Below, piece by piece: positions 18,916-27,960 of a stretch of DNA of 64,000 nt (position 1 is the first letter of the stretch; each line of letters starts with the position of its first letter). The DNA is from Virgibacillus chiguensis. Lineage in GTDB: Bacteria; Bacillota; Bacilli; Bacillales; Amphibacillaceae. The stretch lies in assembly GCF_900129865.1 (NCBI RefSeq), contig NZ_FQXD01000008.1, forward strand, positions 126,808 to 190,807, in the 5' to 3' direction. The notes beneath the pieces are model-generated. The model was not told the origin of the DNA and ran no database searches. It saw nothing but the letters and a program-made list of their open reading frames with translations. The position numbers were made by a program, and so were the translations under genes.

Positions 18916-20649
18916 TTAATGCATTATATCAACAACTATCCGCGATGCAAAATCAGGCGTTTCATAGAACACTTTTCTTTCTTGCAAATGAAAATCAGCA
19001 ATGAACATTGTATCTTTTTTCAAATATTCAATAGATGACAATACAGGACTATTGCTTATTTCAATGGTGCCTCCTTCTTGTAATAACTCACCACAAATCT
19101 TTGCATAAGGTATTTGGATAGTTAAAGTATTTTTCCCTTCAACTATTTTAAAGTCATTCATTCTCATATTTATATCTAACACAACTCTAGTATAGTTAGA
19201 ATGAATACCATACCTTATATTGTTTACATAGCGTGCCGAAACAAGTATTTCTCGGTTAGCTGTATAGCTTCCATATTTTGCTGTTATTTGTCCCTCTCCT
19301 TCTTTTTCAGCATGAAATATCTCGTTTTCTATATACCCAATATTCCCTGACGTAGTCCAAGTAATTAAACTAGTATCAATCTCTAGTTTTCTGCCATTTT
19401 TATCATAACCTCTTAAAGCTAATGCCACATTTTGACCTAAAATCATTTCCACATCCAAGGGCATAATCCCTAACGCCCCTGATGGCTTGTAAGGTTTGGC
19501 TTTATCTGGATAAGGAGGATAAATTAAATACTTATTACGAACATTTTTTACCCACTTATTCAAATCTTCTTGCCACGAGTTAATTATTTCACTGACTGGA
19601 TGATCGTTCATAATCTTAGTAGGTACTTTAGTATTTCCAATTAAATGAACATAACTCTCATTCATTTTAAATTTTTCTGGGTTTTGATCTCTCATTGCAT
19701 CAAGCAAGTTTAACCCTAAAGAAACCAAGTCAACTTCTGAAATATTACTTATATGAACCTGTACCCCACCAATTAATTCTCCCTTATACTTTCCGAATCT
19801 TGGAGTAAAATAAGCTGGTCGAAACTTAACACCTGCAAGATTACGTTTGTTCATTTCTTCTGCCAATGCTTCACTTTCAATCCATGGAGCACCTACTAAT
19901 TCAAAGGGTTTTGTAGTACCAATCCCTGTAGACAGTGACGTGTCATCCAATAGTTCCGTTCCAGTATACAAATAAGCTGTCTCTTCAGTAGGAATATTTG
20001 GCGATGTTAGAACCCAGGGGAGATGAGTGTCAGAAAAATACACGTTTCTTTTCCAACTTTTAGCTTTAGCTACTTTTACATCTATTCCCAAACTGTATTC
20101 TTGGTTCCACATTAAAGCTAATTCTCCAACCGTCATCCCATGCCTTACAGGGAGTAAAAATCTCCCCATAAAACTTACTGCATCTTTTGATCGCAACGGT
20201 CCCTCCACTTTCATACCACCAATTGGATTCGGTCTATCTAAAACAATTATTTGTTTATCGTACTCTGCAGCTGCTTCCATAACAAATCCAAGAGTATAAA
20301 TATAGGTATAAACATTGGAACCTATATCCTGAATATCAAATAATAACACATCTACATCCTCAAGCATTTCTTCTTTTGGCTTCCAAGTCGGACCATATAA
20401 ACTGTAAACAGGTAAGCCGGTTTTTTCATCTACATAAGATTCCACATACTCTCCAGCTTCCCGGTTACCTCGAATACCGTGTTCAGGACCATACAGTGCC
20501 GTTAAATATACTTCTGGATGTGCATATAATAAATGAATGCTACTCTTTAAATCACTTGTAACTCCTGTATGATTTGTAATTAATCCTACTCGCTTCTCTT
20601 CTACCCATGATAAATGTTCATTTAAAAAAACTTCAATACCTGGTATCAA
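18916..20649 (-). CDS. namZ: DUF1343 (NamZ-like) exo-beta-N-acetylmuramidase with C-terminal AMIN-like region
   Basis: A 577-residue protein. Residues 1 to about 390 are the DUF1343 domain of NamZ muramidases (GLITNHTGV, LYGPEHGIRG, VYSLYG, LLFDIQDIGSNVYTYI, VLDRPNPIGG, GTELLDDTSLSTGIGTTKPF). NamZ removes MurNAc from the non-reducing end of peptidoglycan glycans. Residues of about 400-470 resemble a Big-like segment and about 480-577 an AMIN-like beta domain, which often binds cell wall. No signal peptide is seen at the start, unlike secreted NamZ. The start is TTG at 20649 with AAGGGG eight bases before. It is the last gene of the PTS operon, 116 bases after EIIA. Confidence 0.82.
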   Translation of the reverse strand: MIPGIEVFLNEHLSWVEEKRVGLITNHTGVTSDLKSSIHLLYAHPEVYLTALYGPEHGIRGNREAGEYVESYVDEKTGLPVYSLYGPTWKPKEEMLEDVDVLLFDIQDIGSNVYTYIYTLGFVMEAAAEYDKQIIVLDRPNPIGGMKVEGPLRSKDAVSFMGRFLLPVRHGMTVGELALMWNQEYSLGIDVKVAKAKSWKRNVYFSDTHLPWVLTSPNIPTEETAYLYTGTELLDDTSLSTGIGTTKPFELVGAPWIESEALAEEMNKRNLAGVKFRPAYFTPRFGKYKGELIGGVQVHISNISEVDLVSLGLNLLDAMRDQNPEKFKMNESYVHLIGNTKVPTKIMNDHPVSEIINSWQEDLNKWVKNVRNKYLIYPPYPDKAKPYKPSGALGIMPLDVEMILGQNVALALRGYDKNGRKLEIDTSLITWTTSGNIGYIENEIFHAEKEGEGQITAKYGSYTANREILVSARYVNNIRYGIHSNYTRVVLDINMRMNDFKIVEGKNTLTIQIPYAKICGELLQEGGTIEISNSPVLSSIEYLKKDTMFIADFHLQERKVFYETPDFASRIVVDIMH

Positions 20650-20765
20650 TTTTCAATCCCCTTCATTCCTTTTTTTAATATATATGAAGAGAGTAATATT
20701 TTTAACCGCTTCATGAAACTTTTTCCCCCTATTTTCATAAGTACACCTTATTCAATTGTTGATAC

Positions 20766-21119
20766 TTAGTTATCATACATCCTATTCATTAAATGATTAA
20801 TTTTTTCACTTTGTTCATTTTGATTTCGATGAAGTATTATTAATTCTTCTATTAAGCTTTTTTCTGATATTACAGACATTAAATGATCCTGAGCATGAAC
20901 TAATAAGACAGGGATATTTTCAAGCTCTCCCTTTGTATCTTCTTGAATTAGCTTCGTTTGTAATTTATGCGCTTGTAATAATTCAGTATGAACAAGCTTC
21001 ATTGAAGATTCAATGGCATTAAATTCAGCCTCCCGAGCATGATTTAATGCCTCATACAAATGTTGTTTTGCATTGCTTGCATGTAAAATAATATTCATTG
21101 ATGCATTCTCAACGTCCAT
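20766..21119 (-). CDS. PTS lactose/cellobiose-family EIIA
   Basis: A 117-residue all-helical EIIA of the lactose/cellobiose PTS family. The phosphorylated His is in VHAQDHLM near residue 75. It passes phosphate from HPr to the EIIB encoded in the same operon. Start 21119 (MDVENASMN) has GGAGGAG six bases upstream; the ATG at 21134 is within that sequence. The start lies inside the end of the ChbG gene (11-base overlap), which implies translational coupling. Confidence 0.9.
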   Translation of the reverse strand: MDVENASMNIILHASNAKQHLYEALNHAREAEFNAIESSMKLVHTELLQAHKLQTKLIQEDTKGELENIPVLLVHAQDHLMSVISEKSLIEELIILHRNQNEQSEKINHLMNRMYDN

Positions 21120-21867
21120 CCGCGACTCCTCCATAATGAATCAATTCAATAGATTGTTTTTGTATATGTTCTTTCAACTTGATGTTAGTTAAAACAGCCA
21201 CTTCTATCATTCTCATACTGTTATAACTGCTAATTTTGTATAAACTAGAATCCATAAATCCTGGGTGGCACATCATTTCTGTAATTCCTGGCTTTAAACT
21301 TGTTATCATATCTTTAAGATTATTTATTGAAACGCTTTCTTCCCCATAAAAACCTCCACAAAAATAATCTGGACTCGCTATTTTATACGATATCTTTGTG
21401 TCAGGAAGCAATCTAACCGGCATATTATAGTTTTTTGCAGTCTCTAAAACGACATCCAGTAACAATGGAAAATGATGGTGCAGGTGATGATGACTATCTA
21501 TATGCGTTATATTCCCATACCATTTATGTGCTAAATCAAGCTGAGCCTCGACCTCATTTTTTATATCCTCTCTTTTAGCAGATTGCATTAACCCTTCCTT
21601 TTTCAAAAAATATCCAGAATGACTCGTTAAACTACTTTGGGAAGCAAAGACGGGACGACCTGCATCAAAAACGAGATGCAAGCCTACTCCCAAATTAGGA
21701 TGTTTTTTTGCTTCTTTTAAACTCTCTTTGGCAAATGGCATATTAACCATGACAGTTGTACTTGATACGATGCCATATTGATGAGCAAATAGAATTCCAT
21801 ATGTCACACCAGCCGTAAGCCCAAAATCATCCGCATTTATAATAAGTTTGACTGTATTGTTACCCAT
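21109..21867 (-). CDS. chbG: ChbG/YdjC-family carbohydrate deacetylase
   Basis: A 252-residue metal-dependent deacetylase. The metal site shows as INADDFG at the N-terminus, HIDSHHHLHHH in the middle and MCHPGFMD later. In E. coli ChbG removes one acetyl group from chitobiose 6-phosphate so that the GH4 enzyme ChbF can cut it, and the same pairing is present in this operon. Start 21867 has AGGAG seven bases upstream. It starts ten bases after the EIIC stop and overlaps EIIA at its end. Confidence 0.9.
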   Translation of the reverse strand: MGNNTVKLIINADDFGLTAGVTYGILFAHQYGIVSSTTVMVNMPFAKESLKEAKKHPNLGVGLHLVFDAGRPVFASQSSLTSHSGYFLKKEGLMQSAKREDIKNEVEAQLDLAHKWYGNITHIDSHHHLHHHFPLLLDVVLETAKNYNMPVRLLPDTKISYKIASPDYFCGGFYGEESVSINNLKDMITSLKPGITEMMCHPGFMDSSLYKISSYNSMRMIEVAVLTNIKLKEHIQKQSIELIHYGGVADGR

Positions 21868-21877
21868 AATAAGACTC

Positions 21878-23158
21878 CTAACTTTCTGTAGTAGCAGCCA
21901 CTGACTCACTAGCTTGCTCTTCTTCTAATAGTTTTTTATCGTACAAACGGAAAAACGGATAATAAATACAGATAGCTACAATAATATTGATCATCATTAA
22001 TACACCACCACGCCAATCACCTGTTGTCAATATTCCAGAAAAAGGAGGCGGTGTCGTCCATGGAACAATTACATAAGGTTTTCCTACAAATCCAAGCGAC
22101 ATTGAAAAATACGTGATAATACCTACTGTTAATGGTGCTAGTATGAAAGGTAAAAATAACAACGGGTTCATTACAATTGGAGCTCCAAAAACGATTGGTT
22201 CACTTATATTAAAGAAACTTGCCCAAATAGAGCCTCGTCCCAATCCTTTTAAATGCCTCGAACGAGCTCGCCAAACAAAAAGTATGGTTAATGCTAAAGC
22301 CATGCCTGAACCACCAACTGCCCACCATATCGCCATAAATGGTTGCCCAATTATATATGGAAGTTCCTCACCAGCCTGTTGTGCAGCAACATTTTGTTCT
22401 GTTAAACTATACCAAATTGGAGCCATAACACTTGCTACAACGGATATGCCATGAATTCCAAACGACCACAGTAAATGGATAAGAATTATTGCAATAACTG
22501 CTCCCCACAAACTTGATCCCATAGCTTCTAAAGGCTGCCTTAAAATAGCGGCGACTACTCCATGCAATGATAAATCGAAGAAGTGACGCAACAATAAATC
22601 TACTCCCCATACTATAAAAATAATGACCGCTCCGGGAATAAGAGCTGTAAATGCTCGCCATACTGACGGGGGCACCCCTTCAGGCATACGAATAACAACG
22701 TTTTTGTTTTCAAAAAAACGGAAAACTTCTACTGTGAAAATGGCTAAAACAATAGCAATAAATAGTCCTTCACTTCCCATTAAGTTTAACGGTATATTTC
22801 CTTCTTCAGTCAAAGGGGTAGCGACGAAAAATGTAGCCACACTTAGTACACCAGCAGATAATTCATCCATTCCATAGCTTTTCGCAAGACTATATGCAAT
22901 TGAAAAAACTGCGATTAATCCTAACAAACCAAAGGTAGCATTTACCGGAATACTTAACGTTTGTGCATAGGGTTTCATAAATTCAGCCCACGATTCAATT
23001 GGTGGAGATGAAATAATTAGAAAAACGCTTCCAATAATTAATAGCGGCATTGTTGCTATAATTCCATCTCTAACTGATTTTAAATGACGTTGTTCAGCTA
23101 ATTTCCCTGCAACTGGCATAAAATAACGTTCCATAAATTCATTAAAACGATTCACCAT
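21878..23158 (-). CDS. PTS lactose/cellobiose-family EIIC permease
   Basis: A 426-residue membrane component with about ten helices and typical EIIC landmarks (GSVFLIISSPPI, LLWSFGIHG, FNISEPIVFGAPIVMNP). It moves a beta-linked disaccharide across the membrane while EIIB phosphorylates it. The mid-protein IHGISVV and NISEPIVFGAP segments line the sugar site in the family. It lies 15 bases after EIIB and 10 before ChbG. The cargo is probably diacetylchitobiose or a wall-derived amino-sugar disaccharide, judged from the neighbours. Confidence 0.92.
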   Translation of the reverse strand: MVNRFNEFMERYFMPVAGKLAEQRHLKSVRDGIIATMPLLIIGSVFLIISSPPIESWAEFMKPYAQTLSIPVNATFGLLGLIAVFSIAYSLAKSYGMDELSAGVLSVATFFVATPLTEEGNIPLNLMGSEGLFIAIVLAIFTVEVFRFFENKNVVIRMPEGVPPSVWRAFTALIPGAVIIFIVWGVDLLLRHFFDLSLHGVVAAILRQPLEAMGSSLWGAVIAIILIHLLWSFGIHGISVVASVMAPIWYSLTEQNVAAQQAGEELPYIIGQPFMAIWWAVGGSGMALALTILFVWRARSRHLKGLGRGSIWASFFNISEPIVFGAPIVMNPLLFLPFILAPLTVGIITYFSMSLGFVGKPYVIVPWTTPPPFSGILTTGDWRGGVLMMINIIVAICIYYPFFRLYDKKLLEEEQASESVAATTES

Positions 23159-23173
23159 ACACCCTCCTCATCA

Positions 23174-23476
23174 TTACTTTTTTAAGTGAAGCGCCTGATC
23201 CAGCACTTTTTCACCATCTGTTGCCCCATATGCTTGCATATCAATAATAGCTATTGGCACCTTTTCCTCTTCTGCTTTTTTATATAATTCCTTTTTTTTA
23301 TAGCGAATTTGTGGACCTAAGAGTATGACATCCGAATCTTTAAGTTGTCTATCTATCTCCTCTACTGAATGTGCTTCTATTTTCACATCCAACTCTCTTC
23401 GATTGGCCGCTTTCTTCATTCTTTCTACCAAAAGACTTGTACTCATCCCTAATGCGCAAAGCAACGTTATTTTCAT
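23174..23476 (-). CDS. PTS lactose/cellobiose-family EIIB
   Basis: A 100-residue EIIB with the phosphorylated Cys at residue 7 in MKITLLCALGMSTSLLVERM. The rest follows the four-strand fold (DVILLGPQIRYKK, VPIAIIDMQAYG). It receives phosphate from the EIIA at 20766-21119 and gives it to the sugar bound by EIIC. ATG at 23476 follows AAGGAGG. It lies 15 bases after the GH4 gene. Confidence 0.93.
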   Translation of the reverse strand: MKITLLCALGMSTSLLVERMKKAANRRELDVKIEAHSVEEIDRQLKDSDVILLGPQIRYKKKELYKKAEEEKVPIAIIDMQAYGATDGEKVLDQALHLKK

Positions 23477-23491
23477 TGTACGTTTCCCTCC

Positions 23492-24793
23492 TTAAATCTT
23501 AAATTGCGGTAAAAATTCTTTATTAACAAAAAACATTTCTTTTAAAATAGTTTTCGCCTGTTCAGCGGATGGAATAAGTGGGTGTGATGTCAGTGCTTGA
23601 TGGGCAACGCCTTTATCCCCGTTCACCCCAGCTTCAACAGTGAGCTCTTCGTATGCTTTAACATGTTGTAACAGTCCTCTGATTTGCGGAGAAACTTGTC
23701 CTACTTGCAATGGAGTAACCTGATGCCGTTCCACCACACAATTTACTTCTATACAAGCATTGATGGGTAGACACGAAATTGCTCCATTATTACGAACATT
23801 TAATGTATGCACTTCTTTTGTATTCAACTCAATCGATTTCATCAAATGAACAGCCGCCTCCGAATAGTACGCACCTCCTCTTTGTTCTAAGACTTTTGGT
23901 TTTTCAATTAAATTTGGGTTTTGATAAGTTGCAAATAGTTCTCGCTCAATCTTTTGAACCTGGTCAGCGCGGGTTTCATTTCGTTTAAATTCTTCCAATT
24001 GTTGTTGTAAAATTTGATCAGACTGATAATAGTATTTATGATAACCACATGGAATAGCACCTAAAGATCTTAAGAACTGAAGATCCCAGCCAAAGTCAGG
24101 AATATTTTTTGCTTCATAAATATCTGAACACCCATGAAAAACATCTTTGATCCTTGACTCGCCTTTAATATATAACTCAGTCAGCCAAAGTAAATGATTT
24201 ATACCTGTGAAGTTGATACTAACATCGTTCATAGAAACGTTATAAATAGCTGCAAATTTTTTATAATAGTTTATTGGATTATTGCATAAACCAATAACTT
24301 TTACATCGCTATGTTTTAATACTGCCTCTGTTACAATGCCTGCTGGATTGGTAAAATTCAATAGCCATGCTTCGGGAGCAAGTTGCTCTATATCATTACA
24401 AATATCTAAAATAACTGGTATGGTGCGTAATGCTTTCATAAAACCACCTGCTCCAGTGGTCTCCTGACCGATTACTCTATGTTTTATAGCAATATATTCA
24501 TCATATCGACGCATTTTAAGTTGCCCAACTCTAAATTGGGTAATAATATAATCTGCACCTTTTATCGCCTCTTGTCTATTGAAAGTTGCAATAATTTTAA
24601 CTGAATGTCCTGATGCTTGAATCATTCGCTTTACTAACCCTTCTATAATGGACAACTTCTGTTTTCCTTCTTCTATATCTACTAACCAAAGCTCCTCTAC
24701 TCGTAAAAGTTCTTGATTGTTAATAATCCCCTCTAACAATTCAGGTGTATAGGAAGAGCCCCCTCCAATTACCGCTATCTTTAATCCAGTCAT
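23492..24793 (-). CDS. GH4 6-phospho-beta-glucosidase (ChbF/LicH type)
   Basis: A 433-residue family 4 glycoside hydrolase that uses NAD and a divalent metal. The Rossmann start is IAVIGGGSSYTPELLEG; the metal ligands are the Cys in GLCNNP and the His in TGINHLLW; QETTGAGGFMKALRTIP is the family motif. It cleaves phosphorylated beta-disaccharides made by the PTS. With ChbG next to it, deacetylated chitobiose 6-phosphate is a good candidate substrate. First gene of the operon; ATG at 24793 follows AAAGGATG. Confidence 0.92.
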   Translation of the reverse strand: MTGLKIAVIGGGSSYTPELLEGIINNQELLRVEELWLVDIEEGKQKLSIIEGLVKRMIQASGHSVKIIATFNRQEAIKGADYIITQFRVGQLKMRRYDEYIAIKHRVIGQETTGAGGFMKALRTIPVILDICNDIEQLAPEAWLLNFTNPAGIVTEAVLKHSDVKVIGLCNNPINYYKKFAAIYNVSMNDVSINFTGINHLLWLTELYIKGESRIKDVFHGCSDIYEAKNIPDFGWDLQFLRSLGAIPCGYHKYYYQSDQILQQQLEEFKRNETRADQVQKIERELFATYQNPNLIEKPKVLEQRGGAYYSEAAVHLMKSIELNTKEVHTLNVRNNGAISCLPINACIEVNCVVERHQVTPLQVGQVSPQIRGLLQHVKAYEELTVEAGVNGDKGVAHQALTSHPLIPSAEQAKTILKEMFFVNKEFLPQFKI

Positions 24794-25109
24794 TGAAAAT
24801 CAACATCCTTTCTATGAATATTAAATTAAAAATTTATTTCACCTTCATCATAATATGTTAATGCATACATATCGAGCTTCACTTTTACCGCTAGTAACGG
24901 TAAAAAGTCACTTCGACCTAAAAATTTTCCCCTTTTTCAATAGATATAAAGTTATGTTTTAGAAACATAAGAAAAACTACAGCTTTTGCCATAAGATTTG
25001 GCGAATCTGTAGCTTTTCTATTCTTATAAACCTTTAAGCTTTTATACCTATACACCTATAGTGTAATAAATAACTATACGTTCAACTAAAATACTTGCTT
25101 CTTTTGAGG
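24794..25109. other. Spacer between PRD regulator and PTS operon
   Basis: Contains an inverted repeat TTTTACCG-N7-CGGTAAAA near 24882-24904, about 90 bases upstream of the GH4 start and a possible operator, and the terminator at 24970-25017. A sequence at 25001-25075 is shared with 14880-14935. No gene is seen. Confidence 0.45.
24970..25017 (-). terminator. Terminator after the PRD regulator
   Basis: AAAAGCTACAG and CTGTAGTTTTT flank an inner TCGCCA/TGGC pairing; on the minus strand the stem runs straight into TTTTTCTT. It lies about 95 bases past the regulator stop codon. Confidence 0.6.
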
Positions 25110-27023
25110 CTATTCTTTTATTATTTCTATTACATTCCTATACGTCTTGCACCTTAGTAACTGGAAGACCTTTTGTTTATCATCAATTAAATGGACAAGA
25201 GATTGATACATGGGTTGCAAATCTTCTTTCCTATTTTTATTTATATTCAGCAATAGGACTAATTGAACAGATTTGTCGCCCCAGTTTACGGGACGACACA
25301 AAGTTAATATAGAGAGAAAGGTAGCATTTGTTCCTGGTTTTAGTGGATGGGGAATTGCTACCATATTACCAAAACTCGTTGGTGAAAAACTCTCTCGTTC
25401 TAATACAGATTGTATATAATCTGTGTCTGCTTGCCCTTTCTGTACTACGTTATTTGTTAAAAATCTAATAATTGAATGTGGCGTTCGAAAATCACGTTGC
25501 AAAAAGGTAAACTCTGAAAAAATAAATTCTCGTAAGTTTATATCCGAATAATCTAACATACGCTCGATTTTAGAAATATCTATATTACCAAGAATACTAC
25601 TTATATGAACAACTGGTATTGGTAGTTTATTTTTTATTGGAATTGTACTAATGATAAAATCATAATTTTTAAGATTTAAACGTGTTAAGTTATATTGTTC
25701 TACTGTTTCAGTAATATGAAGCTTCTTCCCAAAAATATTTGTCAACTTATGCATAAGCAATTGCGAACTCCCCAGACCCGTAGCGCAAACAATTAAACTA
25801 CGCTTGCGCTCCTTATATGAGCGTTTTGCCTTTTCTAATGCAGCCTCTATATGAAGCGCAATATAGCCGATTTCACTTTCATTAAACTGAACACTAAATC
25901 GTTTATTTATTACACTAACCCCTGTTAATGCCGCTTCAAATGAAAGAGGATATTTCATTTTTATTTCCTCCAACATTGGATTACGTAAATTCATTTGATA
26001 ACGAAATCGACTAATTGCAGGTTTAAGATGTAGGCATAAATTTATTAGCAGTTCTTCGTCACCTGTTAACTTTAAATCGTACGCATCATCAATGACCTGT
26101 ATAACCTGCTTTGCTACACAATAAATATTCTCATCAACTATATTTTGAAAATTTAAGTTATCAGGAGTGGAAGTCAGCTTGGCTCCTTTTAAATGAATAG
26201 TTAAATAAGCAACTTCTGTTTCAGGAAATTTAATTCCTAATCCGCTTTCCATTCTCTCTAATATCTTTTTTGCTACTTCATATTCTTTTTCATAAAATAA
26301 CGAATATACTTTTTCTCTCATAAATTCAACAGACTTGTGTTCTAGCAAACGTTTGTATGCAATTGATACATGAATAATTAAATTATGTAAACTAATATCA
26401 GAAATAGCAATATTATATTTTCTGATATTTTCGATAATGGAATTTCTTATGATCGTCAATTCTTTCAACGATAAAATATTTCTCATTTGCTCCTTTAAAA
26501 GTAACGGGTGCTGATTAAAAATGTATTCAGACAAACAAAAGCGAATTAACGTTTCATCACCAACTATTTTCATACCAAAGTTGGGTTTATGTTCAATAAA
26601 TAGCCCATAAAGTTGTAGTAATTTTCGAACCTTTTTTAAATCACCTTGTAAAGTGGATCTACTAATGAATAACTCTGCATGTAAATCTTCCATTTTTATA
26701 AAACCATTACTAAATAATAGTTTCTCTAATAGATAATTTACTCTTTCATTTGAATCTACGGGGATTTGAGAGCGACGCTCATTTACATTACTTGATAACA
26801 ATTCATTTATTTTCCTATTATCTTTCCCTTTTAAGATATACCCTTTTCCCCGTAATGACTTAATACACATATTGTAGTCACTAAGAATCATATTTAAATG
26901 TTTTATTTCCGTTCTTACTGTCTTCGGACTTACGTTAATCTCCATAGCCAGTTGAGCGCTCGTCAAAACCTTACTTTCCTCTTTATCAAGCAATTTTAAA
27001 ATAGCAAAGTGGCAAGATTTCAT
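25110..27023 (-). CDS. PRD-containing transcriptional regulator (LicR/BglG-activator type)
   Basis: A 637-residue PTS-controlled activator. Residues 1-65 form a winged HTH (SAQLAMEINVSPKTVRTEI) and 85-165 a second Mga-like HTH (LHAELFISRSTLQGDL). Two PRD domains span about 180-285 and 290-395. An EIIB-like domain begins near 403 with Cys in IVCATGLGSSQLL, and the C-terminal EIIA domain has the phosphorylatable His in AIPHPL. Its place upstream of the PTS operon, same strand, makes it the likely activator, inhibited by the operon's EIIB and stimulated by HPr. ATG 27023 follows GAGGTGAG. Confidence 0.9.
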   Translation of the reverse strand: MKSCHFAILKLLDKEESKVLTSAQLAMEINVSPKTVRTEIKHLNMILSDYNMCIKSLRGKGYILKGKDNRKINELLSSNVNERRSQIPVDSNERVNYLLEKLLFSNGFIKMEDLHAELFISRSTLQGDLKKVRKLLQLYGLFIEHKPNFGMKIVGDETLIRFCLSEYIFNQHPLLLKEQMRNILSLKELTIIRNSIIENIRKYNIAISDISLHNLIIHVSIAYKRLLEHKSVEFMREKVYSLFYEKEYEVAKKILERMESGLGIKFPETEVAYLTIHLKGAKLTSTPDNLNFQNIVDENIYCVAKQVIQVIDDAYDLKLTGDEELLINLCLHLKPAISRFRYQMNLRNPMLEEIKMKYPLSFEAALTGVSVINKRFSVQFNESEIGYIALHIEAALEKAKRSYKERKRSLIVCATGLGSSQLLMHKLTNIFGKKLHITETVEQYNLTRLNLKNYDFIISTIPIKNKLPIPVVHISSILGNIDISKIERMLDYSDINLREFIFSEFTFLQRDFRTPHSIIRFLTNNVVQKGQADTDYIQSVLERESFSPTSFGNMVAIPHPLKPGTNATFLSILTLCRPVNWGDKSVQLVLLLNINKNRKEDLQPMYQSLVHLIDDKQKVFQLLRCKTYRNVIEIIKE

Positions 27024-27355
27024 AAGCTCACCTCAGTTATATAAGATAGATTTTAAAATCAGCAGCTAATTACTCTATTGCAATATCATGATTTCATTTT
27101 CATACAAAAAGCTAACCTAACACATCGTCATCTCACGAAACTCTCCCCATTATTTGATTTTATTATACACAAGTATTAATTGTTTGTAAAAACTTATAAC
27201 AATATTTTATTGCTTTGTAATTTCTACTCATTTTTACAAAGTAAGGGTATATAAAAAGCGCATGAAGTAATGCGCTATCGTTTTTGAAAATTTAAAACGC
27301 AAATAAAACTTTTATCATCTAATAAATGGGAGTCCATATTTTTCTATTCAATTGT
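27024..27355. other. Spacer upstream of the PRD regulator
   Basis: No gene is seen. It contains the argR-side terminator at 27252-27276 and AT-rich sequence that should include the promoter of the regulator gene. Confidence 0.5.
27252..27276 (-). terminator. Terminator of the arc operon
   Basis: AGCGCAT and ATGCGCT form a 7-bp stem, and on the minus strand TTTTTAT follows at once. It lies about 80 bases after the argR stop codon. Confidence 0.65.
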
Positions 27356-27841
27356 TTAATTTCTACCTCTACCCCATATTTCCAAACACTTCTTTTTTAC
27401 TTTTTCTGCTTCAGATTCTGTTTTGCATAGTAATAAACAATTGTCATCACCACTAATGACACCTGCTAGTTGCTTCCATTCTAACGAATCCATCATATAT
27501 CCAATGGCTTTCGCATTGCCTGGATCTGTTCTAATAATGACAAAGACACCTGACACTTCAATGGATAAGATCGCTTCTGAAAAATACTGTTGTAACTTTT
27601 GAATCGTTGATTTTTCTGTTACATTATTGGGTAAATGATAACTCTCTACCCCATTTGAAGAATACTCTTTCCTCACTTTTAATTCCTGTATATCTCTTGA
27701 AATGGTTGCTAGTGTAATATCATACCCTTGATTCTTTAATAATTCACGCAATTCTTTTTGTGTACGCACTTCGTTGGTTCGTATAATTGCACAGATTTTT
27801 TCTTGCCGTTCTTTTTTATTGATAAAGCAAAACCCCTCCAT
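27356..27841 (-). CDS. argR: ArgR-family arginine regulator
   Basis: Up to 161 residues. The N-terminal winged HTH (ERQEKICAIIRTNEVRTQKE, then ITLATISRDIQELKV) and the C-terminal arginine-binding domain (VIRTDPGNAKAIGYMMDS, GVISGDDNCLLLCKTE) are both present. These hexameric proteins activate arginine catabolic genes in the presence of arginine. It is the last gene after arcC, so it probably controls arcABDC. The start is unclear: the ATG at 27841 has only AGGAA directly before it, whereas GGAGGGG lies nine bases before an in-frame ATC codon at 27823, just ahead of NKKERQEK. Confidence 0.87.
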   Translation of the reverse strand: MEGFCFINKKERQEKICAIIRTNEVRTQKELRELLKNQGYDITLATISRDIQELKVRKEYSSNGVESYHLPNNVTEKSTIQKLQQYFSEAILSIEVSGVFVIIRTDPGNAKAIGYMMDSLEWKQLAGVISGDDNCLLLCKTESEAEKVKKKCLEIWGRGRN

Positions 27842-27884
27842 TTCCTAGAGAATTTTCCTACCTGGGCAATCCTTAAAATGCTAG

Positions 27885-27938
27885 CTCCCGCTTCAAGTTT
27901 TAAAATGAAAAACCCAATTCCTTGAAGCGAGAGTTTTT
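27885..27938 (+). terminator. Long hairpin between arcC and argR
   Basis: CTCCCGCTTCAAG (27885-27897) pairs with CTTGAAGCGAGAG (27921-27933) and a T-run follows on the plus strand. No plus-strand gene ends here; for the leftward arc transcript it is an intercistronic hairpin without a T-tail and may reduce read-through into argR. Confidence 0.45.
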
Positions 27939-27960
27939 ATAAGCAAATAAAGCATCCTAT

